A stretch of 64,000 nucleotides of DNA from the NCBI RefSeq assembly GCF_000282655.1, contig NZ_AKIV01000065.1:21802-85801 (forward strand), in the 5' to 3' direction. A program made the translations under genes and the position numbers. The notes beneath the pieces were generated by a model. The model did no database searches and was not told the origin of the DNA. It saw only the letters and a list, made by a program, of their open reading frames with translations. This DNA is from Polaromonas sp. CF318. Its GTDB lineage: Bacteria > Pseudomonadota > Gammaproteobacteria > Burkholderiales > Burkholderiaceae_C. Numbering within the stretch: position 1 is the stretch's first letter; the number at the start of each line of letters is the position of its first letter. Of the stretch, positions 39,193-51,013 are shown piece by piece.

Positions 39193-40001
39193 ACACACCG
39201 AGATTCCAGGCGCGCACGCTGTTCCTCATCGCCTACATCCTGTTCGCGCTGCTGCCCATCTACTGGATGGTCAACATGAGCTTCAAGACCAACAGCGAGA
39301 TCCTGTCGAGCTTTTCCTTCTTCCCCCAGCAATTCACCTGGGACAACTACAAGACCATCTTCACCGACCCGTCCTGGTACTCCGGCTACATCAACAGCCT
39401 GATCTACGTCGCCATCAACACGGTGATCTCCATCACCGTGGCCTTGCCGGCCGCCTATGCGTTCTCGCGCTACAGCTTCCTGGGCGACAAGCATGTGTTC
39501 TTCTGGCTGCTGACCAACCGCATGACGCCGCCCGCGGTGTTTTTGCTGCCCTTCTTCCAGCTCTACACCACCGTGGGCCTGATGGACACCCACATCGCGG
39601 TGGCGCTGGCCCACCTGCTGTTCAACGTACCGCTGGCGGTGTGGATCCTGGAGGGTTTCATGAGCGGCATTCCGCGCGAGATCGACGAGACCGCCTACAT
39701 CGACGGCTATTCCTTCCCGCGCTTTTTCATGCGCATCTTCCTGCCGCTGATCAAGGCCGGCGTGGGCGTGGCGGCGTTTTTCTGCTTCATGTTCAGCTGG
39801 GTGGAACTGCTGCTGGCGCGCACGCTGACCAGCGTCAACGCCAAACCCATCGTCGCGACCATGACGCGCACGGTGTCGGCCTCGGGCATGGACTGGGCCA
39901 CCTTGGCCGCGGCCGGGGTGCTGACCATAGTACCGGGCGCCATCGTGATCTGGTTTGTACGCAATTACATCGCGAAGGGTTTCGCGATGGGCAGGGTATG
40001 A
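39189..40001 (+). CDS. glpQ: Glycerol ABC transporter permease GlpQ
   Basis: A 270-residue MalG-type permease with six helices and the EAA motif E-I-D-E-T-A-Y-I-D-G-Y-S-F-P-R-F-F near residue 165. ATGA overlap with glpP gives equal translation of the two permeases. It is not the E. coli periplasmic phosphodiesterase that shares the symbol. The DUF2160 gene follows after a short partial copy of the intergenic repeat. Confidence 0.9.
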
Positions 40002-40050
40002 CCCCCCGAAGCGCCACCTGCGGCCCGGCGAAGCCGGTTCCGCGATGGCA
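40000..40050. repeat. Partial intergenic repeat, copy D
   Basis: The segment GCGGCCCGGCGAAGCCGG with flanking C-rich words matches the right-hand hairpin (GGCCGGCAAAGCCGG) of copy A, but the left half is missing. It occupies most of the 75-bp gap between glpQ and the DUF2160 gene. Confidence 0.4.
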
Positions 40051-40076
40051 CCTGGATGAGAAACAGGAGATGACAG

Positions 40077-40385
40077 ATGTTTGAGTGGATGGCCTGGACG
40101 ACGCCGGTGGCGATTTTTTTCAGCTGCATCGTGCTGATGCTGGTGGGCATGACGGTGTGGGAGTTCAAGTCGCCGACGACGCTGCGGCGTGGCTTCCTGC
40201 CGCTGGAAACCACGCGTGGCGACCGGCTGTTCATAGGCCTGCTCAGCGCGGCCTATGTGAACCTGATTTTTGTCGGCATCAGCGGCAAGCTGGCCGGCTG
40301 GCTGGGGCTGGAGGGCGACCCCTCGATCTGGATCAGTTTTGTGCTGTCCATGGTCTTGCTCGCATGGATCATGCGCAGGGGCTAG
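40077..40385 (+). CDS. DUF2160 small membrane protein of the glycerol transporter
   Basis: A 102-residue protein with three membrane helices and the conserved central motif WEFKSPTTLRRGFLPLETTRGDRLFIGL, which identifies DUF2160. This family is encoded almost only inside glpSTPQV-type operons, as here between glpQ and glpV, so it is probably an accessory membrane subunit or stabiliser of the importer. The ATG follows AGGAGATGACAG. Function not demonstrated to my knowledge. Confidence 0.85.
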   Translation: MFEWMAWTTPVAIFFSCIVLMLVGMTVWEFKSPTTLRRGFLPLETTRGDRLFIGLLSAAYVNLIFVGISGKLAGWLGLEGDPSIWISFVLSMVLLAWIMRRG

Positions 40386-40493
40386 GCAGGACGTGAAGAA
40401 AAGAGAAGTGCGTAGAAAAAGGAACCCGGCTCATATTCCCCGGAGCCGAACAAGCCTTCAACCACGGGGAGTGAACCAATGAGGAGACAAGTC

Positions 40494-42224
<1,731 letters not shown>

Positions 42225-42230
42225 ACCGCG

Positions 42231-42269
42231 GGGCCGTGCGGCGCCTTGGCGCCGCGCGGCCCTTTTTTT
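42231..42269 (+). terminator. Strong intrinsic terminator after glpV
   Basis: A 15-bp stem (42231-42245 with 42248-42262, one G-U pair) with a TT loop and followed by seven T. It should stop most transcription before glpD, whose own promoter would lie in the following 90 bp. Confidence 0.92.
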
Positions 42270-42361
42270 GCGGATGAGGGCGGCGCTTGCCGCCACGGCG
42301 CTGGGGTAAGCTCGTCGCCACTTTAAAAAAATGGGTTTGTATGGAACGGGAATCAAAGCCC

Positions 42362-43951
42362 ATGTCGACTGAATTCGTACCTGCCGCCGCCACGCGGCGC
42401 CAGGACTTGATGGACAGCCTGGCCGCGCCTCGCCACTACGACATCGCCATCATCGGCGGCGGCGCCACCGGCCTGGGCGTGGCGCTTGACGCCGCCGCGC
42501 GCGGGTTTTCCGTGGTGCTGGTGGAGTCGCACGACTTCGCCAAGGGCACCTCCTCGCGCGCCACCAAGCTGGTGCACGGCGGCGTGCGCTACCTCGCGCA
42601 GGGCAATATTTCACTGGTGCGCGAGGCCTTGCTGGAGCGCACCACCTTGCTGGCCAATGCGCCGCACCTGGCGCAGCCGCTGCCTTTTGTCATGCCTTCC
42701 TACAAATTCTGGGAAGCGCCGTTCTACGGCATAGGGCTCAAGATGTACGACGCGCTGGCCGGCAAGGCCGGCCTGGGCGCGACCGAATTCCTCAATCGCC
42801 GGGAAACCCTGGCTTACCTGCCGACGGTGCAGCCGCGCGACCTCAAGGGCGGCGTCAAGTACTGGGACGGCCAGTTTGACGACGCGCGGCTGGCGCTGGC
42901 GCTGGCCCGCACGGCCGCAAGCCAGGGGGCGCTGCTGGTCAATTACTGCGCGGCCACCGGCCTGATCCATGAGGGCGGCAAGCTGGCCGGCCTGCATGCG
43001 TGCGACCAGGAAACCGGTCGCACGTTTGAGATCCGGGCGAGTTGCGTGGTGAACGCGGCCGGCGTCTGGGTGGACCAGCTGCGCCTGCTGGACGGCCAGG
43101 CCATAGGCCGCGACACCAAGCCCATGGTGGCGCCCAGCCAGGGCGTCCACATCGTGGTGGACCGCTCGTTCCTGCCCACCGACCATGCGCTGCTGGTGCC
43201 CAAGACGGCCGATGGCCGGGTGCTGTTTGCCGTGCCCTGGCTGGGCAAAACCATTCTGGGCACCACCGACACGCCGCGCCACGACCTGGCCCGCGAGCCG
43301 CTGCCTTTCCGGGAAGAGGTCGATTTCATCCTGCGCGAATCGGCTCGCTACCTGAGCCGGGCCCCAGGCCCGGCGGACATCAAAAGCATCTGGGTGGGCC
43401 TGCGGCCCTTGGTCAAGCCGCCGGACGACGATGCCGGCAGCACCCAGGCGCTGTCGCGCGAGCACACGGTGCTGGTCAGCAAAAGCGGCCTGGTCACGGT
43501 GACGGGCGGGAAATGGACCACCTACCGCGCCATGGCGGAGGACGTGCTGGACAAGTGTTTTGGCGCTTCGCTGCTGCCCGCCCGGGCCGGTAGCACCACC
43601 GCGCATTTGAAGTTAGTTGGCGCTCACAACTCCGGCCATAAGATCAGCGAGGCCCCCGGCCCTCATCTATATGGCAGCGAGGCGGCTTCCCTGGACAGCC
43701 TGCCGGGCGCCGGCCGCGAGCTGGGCGGCGGTCTGACGGAGGCCATGGTGCGTTTTGCCGCCCGCCACGAATATGCACGCACGGTGGAAGACGTGCTGGC
43801 GCGGCGTTCGCGGCTGCTGTTTCTGGACGCCGCGCTGGCCCGGACCCTGGCGCCGGAGGTGGCGACCCTGCTGCAACAGGAAAACGGGGTGGATCCGCAG
43901 CTGGATGCATTCTTGGCGCTCTGCGGCCAATACCTGAGCCTGCCCGACTGA
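42362..43951 (+). CDS. glpD: Aerobic glycerol-3-phosphate dehydrogenase
   Basis: A 529-residue FAD enzyme of the inner membrane oxidising sn-glycerol-3-phosphate to dihydroxyacetone phosphate and feeding electrons to ubiquinone. Motifs are the FAD dinucleotide-binding IAIIGGGATGLGVALDAAARG, SSRATKLVHGGVRYL, VPWLGKTILGTTDTP and TVTGGKWTTYRAMAEDVLD. The start at 42362 is preferred over an in-frame ATG at 42341 because it matches the usual length. Separated from the transporter operon by the terminator at 42231-42269. Confidence 0.95.
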   Translation: MSTEFVPAAATRRQDLMDSLAAPRHYDIAIIGGGATGLGVALDAAARGFSVVLVESHDFAKGTSSRATKLVHGGVRYLAQGNISLVREALLERTTLLANAPHLAQPLPFVMPSYKFWEAPFYGIGLKMYDALAGKAGLGATEFLNRRETLAYLPTVQPRDLKGGVKYWDGQFDDARLALALARTAASQGALLVNYCAATGLIHEGGKLAGLHACDQETGRTFEIRASCVVNAAGVWVDQLRLLDGQAIGRDTKPMVAPSQGVHIVVDRSFLPTDHALLVPKTADGRVLFAVPWLGKTILGTTDTPRHDLAREPLPFREEVDFILRESARYLSRAPGPADIKSIWVGLRPLVKPPDDDAGSTQALSREHTVLVSKSGLVTVTGGKWTTYRAMAEDVLDKCFGASLLPARAGSTTAHLKLVGAHNSGHKISEAPGPHLYGSEAASLDSLPGAGRELGGGLTEAMVRFAARHEYARTVEDVLARRSRLLFLDAALARTLAPEVATLLQQENGVDPQLDAFLALCGQYLSLPD

Positions 43952-44303
43952 GTACTATCTTGAATTGCTCCGCTTTTTATAGCGGACTTTTCTTTCTCAT
44001 ATTGATATTGGGCTAAATTTCATACCTGAAATTCACCCCATTGGGCGTGCCGGCTCCGGCCGCAGCTTTGCGGTTTTTGGGCTGCCAGGCCTGCCTGCAA
44101 AAGCGCTGTTGGGATATTTTCACACCAGCCGGTTGACACTGCCGGGCGATTCAGTGATAATCGTGGGCTTCGCTCTAAAAAGGCGAGGAATTCTGCCTAA
44201 CGGAAGCATTGCAAGTGGTTTGCGGTGTGGACGACAGGCCCAAGACTGATTGGCTGGCGATCCCAAGGGGTTGTCTTCCGGTGCAAGTTGGGAACACATT
44301 TAA
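43952..44303. other. Intergenic region glpD-rplN
   Basis: This 352-bp gap holds a weak glpD terminator (TCCGCT / AGCGGA at 43969-43986, followed by CTTTTC), about 100 bp without recognisable signal, the near-consensus spc promoter (44133-44161) and a leader of about 135 nt. No gene is supported. Confidence 0.7.
44133..44161 (+). promoter_or_regulatory. Near-consensus sigma70 promoter of the spc operon
   Basis: TTGACA at 44133-44138 and GATAAT at 44156-44161, with an exact 17-bp spacer and TG before the -10. Transcription would start near 44168, giving a leader of about 135 nt. The leader includes GGAAG (about 44202) and CTTCC (about 44275), plus GCAAG(T)TGG repeats that could pair or bind a ribosomal protein. 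This is the strongest promoter seen in the window, as expected for ribosomal protein genes. Confidence 0.88.
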
Positions 44304-44672
44304 ATGATTCAAACGCAATCCAAGCTCGATGTTGCTGACAACACGGGTGCCAAGTCCGTGATGTGCATCAAGGTTCTGGGCGGCTCCAAGCGCCGGTACG
44401 CCAGCGTTGGTGACGTCATCAAGGTGAGCATCAAAGAAGCCGCTCCGCGTGGCCGCGTCAAAAAAGGCGAGGTTTACAGCGCTGTGGTCGTTCGCACCGC
44501 CAAGGGCATCCGCCGCGGTGACGGCTCCCTCGTCAAATTCGATGGCAACGCAGCCGTGTTGCTTAACGCCAAGCTGGAGCCTATCGGCACCCGCATCTTC
44601 GGACCAGTGACGCGCGAACTGCGCACTGAAAAGTTCATGAAGATCGTGTCCCTGGCTCCTGAAGTTCTGTAA
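44304..44672 (+). CDS. rplN: 50S ribosomal protein L14
   Basis: A 122-residue protein of the typical length, with [28 protein letters not shown] at the start and the C-terminal [13 protein letters not shown] motif. L14 binds 23S rRNA at the subunit interface near the factor site. It opens the spc cluster here; in E. coli it is preceded by the S10 operon genes, which are absent from this position. Confidence 0.99.
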   Translation: MIQTQSKLDVADNTGAKSVMCIKVLGGSKRRYASVGDVIKVSIKEAAPRGRVKKGEVYSAVVVRTAKGIRRGDGSLVKFDGNAAVLLNAKLEPIGTRIFGPVTRELRTEKFMKIVSLAPEVL

Positions 44673-44681
44673 GGACGCGCC

Positions 44682-45002
44682 ATGAACAAGATTCGTAAGG
44701 GCGACGAGATCATCGTGATCGCCGGTCGTGACAAAGGCAAGCGCGGCAAGATTTCGCTGCGCAAAGACGACAGCCATGTCGTGGTTGAGGGCATTAACCT
44801 GGTGAAGAAACACACCAAGCCCAACCCTCTGAAGGGCACCACCGGCGGCATCGTCGAAAAAAGCATGCCGATTCACCAGTCGAACGTGGCAATCTTCAAT
44901 GCCGCAACCGGCAAGGCGGATCGCGTTGGCATCAAGCTTCTGGCTGACGGCAAAAAAGTGCGCGTCTTCAAGTCCAGCGGCGAAGAAATCAAGGTTGCAT
45001 AA
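44682..45002 (+). CDS. rplX: 50S ribosomal protein L24
   Basis: The 106-residue product carries the KOW motif near the start ([19 protein letters not shown]), used to initiate 50S assembly near the 5' end of 23S rRNA. Starts 9 bp after rplN and ends 1 bp before rplE. Confidence 0.99.
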   Translation: MNKIRKGDEIIVIAGRDKGKRGKISLRKDDSHVVVEGINLVKKHTKPNPLKGTTGGIVEKSMPIHQSNVAIFNAATGKADRVGIKLLADGKKVRVFKSSGEEIKVA

Positions 45003-45003
45003 C

Positions 45004-45576
45004 ATGGCAAAGACCGCACCCGCACAAACTGCTTTGCAGGCCCGCCTGCAAACCCAGTACCGCGAAAAAATCGCCCCCAGCCTGGTTGAAAAATTCGGCT
45101 ACACCTCGCCAATGCAGGTTCCCCGCATCACCAAGATCACGCTCAACATGGGTGTGAGCGAGGCTGTCGCCGACAAGAAGGTCATGGACAACGCCGTCGG
45201 CGACATGACCAAGATCGCCGGCCAGAAGCCCGTCGTGACCAAGGCCAAGAAGGCTATCGCCGGTTTCAAGATCCGCGAAGACCTGCCCATCGGCTGCATG
45301 GTGACCCTGCGCGGCGTGAAGATGTATGAGTTCCTCGATCGTTTCGTTACCGTGGCCCTGCCCCGCGTGCGCGACTTCCGCGGTATTTCCGGTCGGGCCT
45401 TCGATGGCCGCGGAAACTACAACATCGGCGTGAAAGAGCAGATCATTTTCCCTGAGATCGAGTACGACAAGGTTGACGCCCTGCGCGGTCTCAATATCAG
45501 CATCACCACCACGGCAAAGACCGATGAAGAGTGCAAGGCACTCCTCACCGCTTTCCGTTTTCCGTTCAAGAACTGA
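45004..45576 (+). CDS. rplE: 50S ribosomal protein L5
   Basis: A 190-residue protein with an N-terminal extension of about 10 Ala/Gln-rich residues, then the conserved [34 protein letters not shown], and [22 protein letters not shown] segments. L5 binds 5S rRNA and contacts the P-site tRNA. The start at 45004 overlaps no upstream stop and is preceded by the end of rplX. In E. coli, S8 represses this operon at the rplE start; no test of a mimic site was possible here. Confidence 0.98.
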   Translation: MAKTAPAQTALQARLQTQYREKIAPSLVEKFGYTSPMQVPRITKITLNMGVSEAVADKKVMDNAVGDMTKIAGQKPVVTKAKKAIAGFKIREDLPIGCMVTLRGVKMYEFLDRFVTVALPRVRDFRGISGRAFDGRGNYNIGVKEQIIFPEIEYDKVDALRGLNISITTTAKTDEECKALLTAFRFPFKN

Positions 45577-45584
45577 GGCGGGAC

Positions 45585-45890
45585 ATGGCAAAACAAGCTT
45601 TACTGCAACGTGAACTGAAGCGCGAAAAACTCGCCGCCAAGTTCGCCAAAAAATACGCTGAACTCAAGGCTGCGTCCAACGACGCCAAGCGCTCCGATGA
45701 AGAGCGCGCCCTGGCTCGCCTTGAGCTGCAAAAGTTGCCCCGCAACGCCAACCCGACCCGCCAGCGCAACCGCTGCGAGATCACGGGTCGCCCACGCGGT
45801 ACGTTCCGTCAATTCGGCCTGGCTCGCGCCAAGATTCGCGAGTTGGCTTTTGCTGGTGATATCCCTGGTATCACCAAGGCAAGCTGGTAA
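45585..45890 (+). CDS. rpsN: 30S ribosomal protein S14, zinc-independent type
   Basis: A 101-residue S14 of the long C-minus class: the usual CxxC zinc pairs are absent, with only one Cys in [20 protein letters not shown]. The start at 45585 ([11 protein letters not shown]) follows GGCGGGAC. S14 stabilises the 30S head. The C-minus form lowers zinc demand, in contrast to the zinc-binding L36 later in the operon. Confidence 0.98.
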   Translation: MAKQALLQRELKREKLAAKFAKKYAELKAASNDAKRSDEERALARLELQKLPRNANPTRQRNRCEITGRPRGTFRQFGLARAKIRELAFAGDIPGITKASW

Positions 45891-45908
45891 GCATAGGAGA
45901 ACCACAAA

Positions 45909-46304
45909 ATGAGCATGAGTGATCCTATCGCCGACATGTTGACCCGCATCCGCAATGCACAAATGGTTGAAAAGGCCGTTGTGCTGGTGCCGTCGTCGAA
46001 AGTCAAAGTTGCAATCGCGCAGGTGCTGAAGGATGAGGGCTACATCGATGGCTTCTCCGTCAAGACCGACGAAGGCAAGTCCCAGCTGGAAATCGCCCTG
46101 AAGTATTACGCAGGCCGCCCCGTGATTGAGCGCATCGAGCGCGTCAGCCGCCCCGGCCTCCGCGTCTACAAAGGCCATGGCGCCATCCCCCAGGTCATGA
46201 ACGGCCTTGGTGTGGCAATTGTCACGACCCCGAAAGGCGTCATGACCGATCGTAAAGCCCGCGCTACCGGTATCGGTGGTGAAGTGCTTTGCTACGTGGC
46301 CTAA
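45909..46304 (+). CDS. rpsH: 30S ribosomal protein S8
   Basis: A 131-residue protein opening [18 protein letters not shown] and ending in [22 protein letters not shown], both hallmarks of S8. It binds helix 21 of 16S rRNA and in E. coli is the translational repressor of the spc operon. GGAGAACCACAAA precedes the ATG. Confidence 0.99.
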   Translation: MSMSDPIADMLTRIRNAQMVEKAVVLVPSSKVKVAIAQVLKDEGYIDGFSVKTDEGKSQLEIALKYYAGRPVIERIERVSRPGLRVYKGHGAIPQVMNGLGVAIVTTPKGVMTDRKARATGIGGEVLCYVA

Positions 46305-46328
46305 CGGCGGCATTGAGGAGAAACTGAA

Positions 46329-46862
46329 ATGTCTCGTGTAGGAAAAATGCCGGTCTCCGTCCCCCAGGGCGTGGACGTGGCCATGAAAGACGACCAGATC
46401 AACGTCAAGGGCGCCCTCGGCACCCTGGCGCTGGCCCAGAACGCGCTTGTCACCATCAAGAACGATGCCGGCAAGCTGACCTTTGCGCCGGCCAACGATT
46501 CGCGTGAAGCCAATGCCATGAGCGGCACGATGCGCCAGCTCGTGAACAACATGGTGACGGGCGTGACCAAGGGCTTCGAGAAGAAGCTCAGCCTGATCGG
46601 CGTGGGTTACAAGGCCCAGGCCCAAGGCGCCAAGCTGAACCTGACGGTGGGTTACTCCCATCCGGTGGTGATGGACATGCCGGCCGGTATCAAGGTCGAA
46701 ACGCCCACCCCGACCGAAGTCGTGATCAAGGGTTCCGACCGCCAGCGTGTGGGACAGATCGCCGCCGAAGTGCGCGCCGTCCGTCCTCCCGAGCCTTACA
46801 AGGGCAAGGGCATCCGTTATGCGGATGAGAAAATCACGATCAAAGAAACCAAGAAGAAATAA
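46329..46862 (+). CDS. rplF: 50S ribosomal protein L6
   Basis: The 177-residue product shows the duplicated L6 fold, with [23 protein letters not shown] and the C-terminal signature [17 protein letters not shown]6 sits near the factor-binding site. TTGAGGAGAAACTGAA precedes the ATG. Confidence 0.99.
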   Translation: MSRVGKMPVSVPQGVDVAMKDDQINVKGALGTLALAQNALVTIKNDAGKLTFAPANDSREANAMSGTMRQLVNNMVTGVTKGFEKKLSLIGVGYKAQAQGAKLNLTVGYSHPVVMDMPAGIKVETPTPTEVVIKGSDRQRVGQIAAEVRAVRPPEPYKGKGIRYADEKITIKETKKK

Positions 46863-46873
46863 GGAGCTGCATC

Positions 46874-47239
46874 ATGTTGACCAAAAAAGAGCAGCGCCTT
46901 CGTCGTTCACGCCAGACCCGCATCCGCATTGCCACGCAAGGCGTTGCCCGTCTGACCGTCAACCGCACCAATCTGCACATCTACGCCAGCGTTATCTCTG
47001 GCGACGGCACCAAGGTTCTGGCTGCCGCTTCCACCGCGGAAGTCGAAGTGCGCAAGGAAATCGGCGCCTCGGGTAAAGGCGGAAACGTTGCTGCCGCGCA
47101 AGCCATTGGCAAGCGCATTGCCGAGAAGGCAAAAGCAGCAGGTGTAGAAAAAGTGGCGTTTGATCGCGCCGGTTTTGCGTACCACGGCCGCGTCAAAGCG
47201 CTGGCTGATGCGGCTCGCGAAGCTGGTTTGCAGTTCTAA
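46874..47239 (+). CDS. rplR: 50S ribosomal protein L18
   Basis: A 121-residue 5S rRNA-binding protein with a basic N-terminus ([16 protein letters not shown]) and the [47 protein letters not shown] block typical in order and length. AAGGAGCTGCATC precedes the ATG. Confidence 0.99.
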   Translation: MLTKKEQRLRRSRQTRIRIATQGVARLTVNRTNLHIYASVISGDGTKVLAAASTAEVEVRKEIGASGKGGNVAAAQAIGKRIAEKAKAAGVEKVAFDRAGFAYHGRVKALADAAREAGLQF

Positions 47240-47256
47240 GCAGACTGGAATTAAGT

Positions 47257-47775
47257 ATGGCTAAGTTTCAAGCAAAATCGAACAACGACGCTCCAGACGA
47301 TGGTCTGAAGGAAAAAATGATCGCGGTCAACCGCGTGACCAAAGTCGTGAAGGGCGGCCGTATCCTCGGTTTCGCCGCGCTCACGGTGGTTGGTGACGGT
47401 GACGGCCGCGTCGGCATGGGCAAGGGCAAGTCGAAAGAAGTGCCTGCAGCCGTGCAAAAGGCCATGGAAGAAGCGCGCCGCAACATGACCAAGGTCTCGT
47501 TGAAGAACGGTACCCTTCACCACAATGTTTTCGGCCACCACGGTGCGGCCAGCGTCATGATGGCGCCGGCTCCCAAGGGTACCGGCATCATTGCCGGCGG
47601 CCCGATGCGCGCTGTTTTCGAAGTCATGGGCATTACCGACATCGTGGCCAAGAGCCATGGTTCGAGCAATCCCTACAACATGGTGCGAGCCACCATGGAT
47701 GCACTGAACAACTCCACGACCGCTTCGGAAATCGCGGCCAAGCGTGGCAAGTCTGTCGAAGAAATCTTCGGTTAA
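47257..47775 (+). CDS. rpsE: 30S ribosomal protein S5
   Basis: The 172-residue protein has the double-stranded RNA-binding fold with [25 protein letters not shown] and the [26 protein letters not shown] segment. S5 affects decoding fidelity and spectinomycin response; the loop residues around KGGR look unaltered. 17 bp after rplR. Confidence 0.99.
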   Translation: MAKFQAKSNNDAPDDGLKEKMIAVNRVTKVVKGGRILGFAALTVVGDGDGRVGMGKGKSKEVPAAVQKAMEEARRNMTKVSLKNGTLHHNVFGHHGAASVMMAPAPKGTGIIAGGPMRAVFEVMGITDIVAKSHGSSNPYNMVRATMDALNNSTTASEIAAKRGKSVEEIFG

Positions 47776-47787
47776 GGCGGCATTGAA

Positions 47788-47970
47788 ATGACCAAAGAAA
47801 CCAAACTCAAAGTCCAGCTGGTTCGCAGCCCGATTGGCACCAAGGAATCGCATCGCGCCACCGTGCGCGGTCTGGGCCTGCGTGGCGTCAACAGCGTCAG
47901 CGAACTGCAGGACACGCCCGCAGTGCGCGGCATGATCAACAAGATCAGCTATCTGGTCAAGATTGTCTGA
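47788..47970 (+). CDS. rpmD: 50S ribosomal protein L30
   Basis: A 60-residue protein with the short L30 layout: [24 protein letters not shown] followed by [14 protein letters not shown]. Position between rpsE and rplO is the standard one. Confidence 0.98.
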   Translation: MTKETKLKVQLVRSPIGTKESHRATVRGLGLRGVNSVSELQDTPAVRGMINKISYLVKIV

Positions 47971-47983
47971 GCGGAGACTCATC

Positions 47984-48415
47984 ATGGAATTGAACGGAAT
48001 CAAGCCTGGCCAAGGCGCCAAACATGCCAAGCGCCGTGTCGGCCGCGGCATCGGCTCCGGCCTGGGCAAAACGTCGGGTCGCGGCCACAAGGGCCAGAAG
48101 TCCCGTGCGGGCGGCTACCACAAGGTGGGCTTCGAGGGCGGTCAAATGCCCATGCAGCGTCGCCTGCCCAAGCGCGGCTTCAAGTCGCACCTGCTGAAGT
48201 TCAACGCAGAGGTCACCCTCGGCGCGCTGGAGCAGCTCGGCCTGGCCGAAGTGGACCTGCTGGCACTGAAGACGGCCGGCCTGGTGGGCCAGCTCGCCAA
48301 GAACGTCAAGGTCATCAAGACGGGCGAACTGACCAAGGCTGTGAAGCTGAACGGCATTTCCGCCACGGCGGCTGCCAAGGCCGTGATCGAAGCCGCCGGC
48401 GGCTCCATCGCTTAA
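47984..48415 (+). CDS. rplO: 50S ribosomal protein L15
   Basis: A 143-residue protein with the Gly/Lys-rich N-terminal tail ([26 protein letters not shown]) that threads into 23S rRNA, then [18 protein letters not shown]. The start at 47984 follows GCGGAGACTC; a 7-codon longer frame overlaps rpmD and is rejected. Confidence 0.98.
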   Translation: MELNGIKPGQGAKHAKRRVGRGIGSGLGKTSGRGHKGQKSRAGGYHKVGFEGGQMPMQRRLPKRGFKSHLLKFNAEVTLGALEQLGLAEVDLLALKTAGLVGQLAKNVKVIKTGELTKAVKLNGISATAAAKAVIEAAGGSIA

Positions 48416-48435
48416 ATATCTGACTGGATAAATCA

Positions 48436-49755
48436 GTGGCAACCAACTCGGCTCAAATTGCGAAAACCGGCAAGTACGGTGACCTGCGCAACAGGCTTGT
48501 GTTTTTGCTGCTGGCCCTGGTGGTGTACCGCATTGGCGCGCACATCCCGGTGCCGGGGATCGACCCTGGCCAGCTGAAAGAGCTTTTCAAGGGCCAGCAA
48601 GGCGGCATATTGAACCTGTTCAATATGTTCTCGGGTGGTGCCCTGTCGCGATTCACCGTGTTTGCCCTGGGCATCATGCCTTACATCTCGGCCTCGATCA
48701 TCATGCAACTGATGACTTACGTCGTTCCGACGTTCGAGCAGATGAAAAAAGAGGGTGAAAGCGGTCGCCGCAAGATTACCCAGTACACGCGCTACGGCAC
48801 ACTGGCCCTGGCCTTGTTCCAGTCCATGGGCATTGCCGTGGCGCTGGAAAGCTCGCCGGGCCTGGTCCTGGCGCCTGGTTTCGGTTTTCGCATGACGGCG
48901 GTTTTCAGCCTGACGGCCGGCACCATGTTCCTGATGTGGCTGGGCGAGCAGATCACCGAGCGCGGTCTGGGCAACGGCATCTCGATCCTGATCTTCGCGG
49001 GTATCGCGGCCGGTTTGCCGAACGCGATGGGCGGTTTGCTGGAACTGGTGCGAACCGGTGCCATGAGCATTATTGTGGCGATCGTGATTGTCCTGGTCGT
49101 CGTGCTGGTGACGTATTTTGTGGTGTTCGTGGAACGCGGGCAGCGCAAGATTCTTGTGAATTACGCGCGGCGCCAGGTGGGCAACAAGGTTTATGGCGGC
49201 CAGTCGTCGCACTTGCCGCTGAAGCTGAACATGGCGGGCGTGATCCCTCCGATCTTCGCTTCTTCGATCATCCTGCTGCCGGCAACCGTGGTGGGCTGGT
49301 TCAGCGCCGGTGACAGCATGCGCTGGTTGAAAGACATCGCCAGCACGCTGACACCTGGCCAGCCGATCTACGTGATGCTGTATGCCAGCGCGATTGTGTT
49401 TTTCTGCTTCTTCTACACGGCCCTGGTGTTCAACAGCCGTGAAACGGCGGACAACCTGAAAAAGAGCGGCGCCTTCATTCCCGGGATCCGGCCTGGTGAC
49501 CAGACGGCCCGCTACATTGACAAAATCCTGGTGCGCTTGACGCTGGCAGGTGCGGTGTACATCACATTCGTGTGTCTGCTGCCGGAGTTTCTGATTTTGA
49601 AATACAACGTGCCTTTCTATTTCGGCGGCACGTCGTTGATGATTATTGTCGTGGTGACCATGGATTTCATGGCCCAGGTGCAGAACTACATGATGTCGCA
49701 ACAGTATGAGTCGTTGCTTAAAAAGGCGAACTTCAAGACGTCACTGGGCGGTTAA
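48436..49755 (+). CDS. secY: Preprotein translocase subunit SecY
   Basis: A 439-residue ten-helix membrane protein forming the Sec channel. Marks are [16 protein letters not shown], the plug-region [27 protein letters not shown], and the C5 loop motif [24 protein letters not shown]. The start codon is GTG at 48436, about 20 bp after rplO. Placement after rplO couples channel synthesis to ribosome production. Confidence 0.99.
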   Translation: MATNSAQIAKTGKYGDLRNRLVFLLLALVVYRIGAHIPVPGIDPGQLKELFKGQQGGILNLFNMFSGGALSRFTVFALGIMPYISASIIMQLMTYVVPTFEQMKKEGESGRRKITQYTRYGTLALALFQSMGIAVALESSPGLVLAPGFGFRMTAVFSLTAGTMFLMWLGEQITERGLGNGISILIFAGIAAGLPNAMGGLLELVRTGAMSIIVAIVIVLVVVLVTYFVVFVERGQRKILVNYARRQVGNKVYGGQSSHLPLKLNMAGVIPPIFASSIILLPATVVGWFSAGDSMRWLKDIASTLTPGQPIYVMLYASAIVFFCFFYTALVFNSRETADNLKKSGAFIPGIRPGDQTARYIDKILVRLTLAGAVYITFVCLLPEFLILKYNVPFYFGGTSLMIIVVVTMDFMAQVQNYMMSQQYESLLKKANFKTSLGG

Positions 49756-49773
49756 CTGGGTATTTGATGGGAT

Positions 49774-49992
49774 ATGTCTAAAGACGATGTGATCCAGATG
49801 CAAGGCGAGGTTGTGGAAAACCTTCCCAATGCGACTTTCAGGGTGAAGCTTGAAAATGGACATGTGGTACTGGGGCACATCTCGGGAAAAATGCGTATGC
49901 ACTACATCCGCATCCTTCCCGGTGACAAGGTGACGGTTGAATTGACGCCTTACGATTTATCGCGGGCACGCATTGTTTTCCGTGCCAAGTAG
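49774..49992 (+). CDS. infA: Translation initiation factor IF-1
   Basis: A 72-residue S1/OB-fold protein, [20 protein letters not shown] at the start and [12 protein letters not shown] at the end. It occupies the A site during initiation. In this order (secY-infA-rpmJ) it is embedded in the ribosomal cluster, as usual for betaproteobacteria, unlike E. coli where infA is elsewhere. Confidence 0.98.
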   Translation: MSKDDVIQMQGEVVENLPNATFRVKLENGHVVLGHISGKMRMHYIRILPGDKVTVELTPYDLSRARIVFRAK

Positions 49993-50022
49993 GCACAGAG
50001 TGAAAGTTTAGGAGTAATAGAA

Positions 50023-50136
50023 ATGAGAGTTTCAGCTTCGGTCAAGAAGATTTGCCGCAACTGCAAGGTTATCCGTCGCAAGGGCGTTGTCCGTGTGATC
50101 TGCACGGACCCACGCCACAAACAGCGTCAAGGCTGA
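50023..50136 (+). CDS. rpmJ: 50S ribosomal protein L36
   Basis: A 37-residue zinc-ribbon protein ([20 protein letters not shown] and onward) with ligands Cys11, Cys14, Cys27 and His32, i.e. the zinc-binding C-plus form. TAGGAGTAATAGAA precedes the ATG. It is short enough to be missed by length-filtered gene finding. Confidence 0.97.
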   Translation: MRVSASVKKICRNCKVIRRKGVVRVICTDPRHKQRQG

Positions 50137-50160
50137 TTTCAAGAGTTTTAGAGGACGAAC

Positions 50161-50526
50161 ATGGCTCGTATCGCTGGTATCAATATTCCGCCGCAGCAGC
50201 ACGCCGAAATCGGTTTGACTGCTATTTATGGCATCGGTCGCACGCGCGCTCGCAAGATTTGCGAAGCATGCGACATCGCCTACGCCAAGAAGGTCAAAGA
50301 CCTGACCGACGGCGACCTGGAAAAAATCCGTGAGCAGATCGCCCTGTTCACCATCGAAGGTGACTTGCGTCGTGAAACCACGATGAACATCAAGCGCCTG
50401 ATGGACATCGGCTGCTACCGCGGCTTCCGCCACCGTCGTGGCCTGCCCATGCGCGGCCAGCGCACCCGGACCAACGCCCGCACCCGCAAGGGTCCGCGCA
50501 AGGCCGCTGCAGCTTTGAAGAAATAA
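50161..50526 (+). CDS. rpsM: 30S ribosomal protein S13
   Basis: A 121-residue protein: [28 protein letters not shown] at the start (helix-two-turn-helix region) and the basic [22 protein letters not shown] tail contacting the P-site tRNA. First gene of the alpha cluster, 24 bp after rpmJ. Confidence 0.99.
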   Translation: MARIAGINIPPQQHAEIGLTAIYGIGRTRARKICEACDIAYAKKVKDLTDGDLEKIREQIALFTIEGDLRRETTMNIKRLMDIGCYRGFRHRRGLPMRGQRTRTNARTRKGPRKAAAALKK

Positions 50527-50539
50527 TTGAGAGGTCGTC

Positions 50540-50944
50540 ATGGCAAAATCACCAAGCAATAACGCCGCACAGCGCGTTCGCAAGAAAGTTCGCAAGAACG
50601 TGGCCGATGGCATCGCCCACGTGCACGCTTCTTTCAACAACACGATCATCACCATCACGGATCGCCAGGGCAATGCCTTGTCCTGGGCTTCCTCCGGTGG
50701 CCAGGGCTTCAAGGGTTCGCGTAAATCCACGCCTTTCGCAGCGCAGGTCGCTTCGGAAGTCGCCGGCCGCGCCGCCATTGAGCAGGGCATCAAGAACCTT
50801 GACGTCGAAATCAAGGGTCCTGGTCCCGGCCGCGAATCGTCGGTTCGCGCATTGGGCGCACTGGGCATCCGGATCAATTCGATTGCCGATGTGACCCCGG
50901 TTCCGCACAACGGCTGCCGCCCGCAAAAGCGCCGCCGCATTTAA
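50540..50944 (+). CDS. rpsK: 30S ribosomal protein S11
   Basis: A 134-residue protein with [29 protein letters not shown] and the C-terminal [17 protein letters not shown], both diagnostic. It is followed directly by an intrinsic-terminator-like hairpin, not by rpsD as in a compact operon. Confidence 0.99.
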   Translation: MAKSPSNNAAQRVRKKVRKNVADGIAHVHASFNNTIITITDRQGNALSWASSGGQGFKGSRKSTPFAAQVASEVAGRAAIEQGIKNLDVEIKGPGPGRESSVRALGALGIRINSIADVTPVPHNGCRPQKRRRI

Positions 50945-50951
50945 TCCCCCG

Positions 50952-51001
50952 TGCCTGGCTGTCCGGCGGGCGTTTTAGCCCGTCAGACACCAGGCATTTT
51001 T
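50952..51001 (+). terminator. Intrinsic-terminator-like hairpin between rpsK and rpsD
   Basis: Nested stem: TGCCTGG/CCAGGCA (50952-50958, 50990-50996), TGTC/GACA (50960-50963, 50986-50989) and GGCGGGC/GCCCGTC (50965-50971, 50978-50984) with a GTTTTA loop, one bulged C and one C-A mismatch, then TTTTT at 50997-51001. Placed inside the alpha cluster it would attenuate or end transcription before rpsD-rpoA-rplQ. Confidence 0.85.
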
Positions 51002-51013
51002 ACCAAGCCCACC

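Noticed and set aside
43969..43990. Strong glpD terminator
   Set aside because: Only a 6-bp stem with an AT loop and interrupted T-run; kept as weak only.
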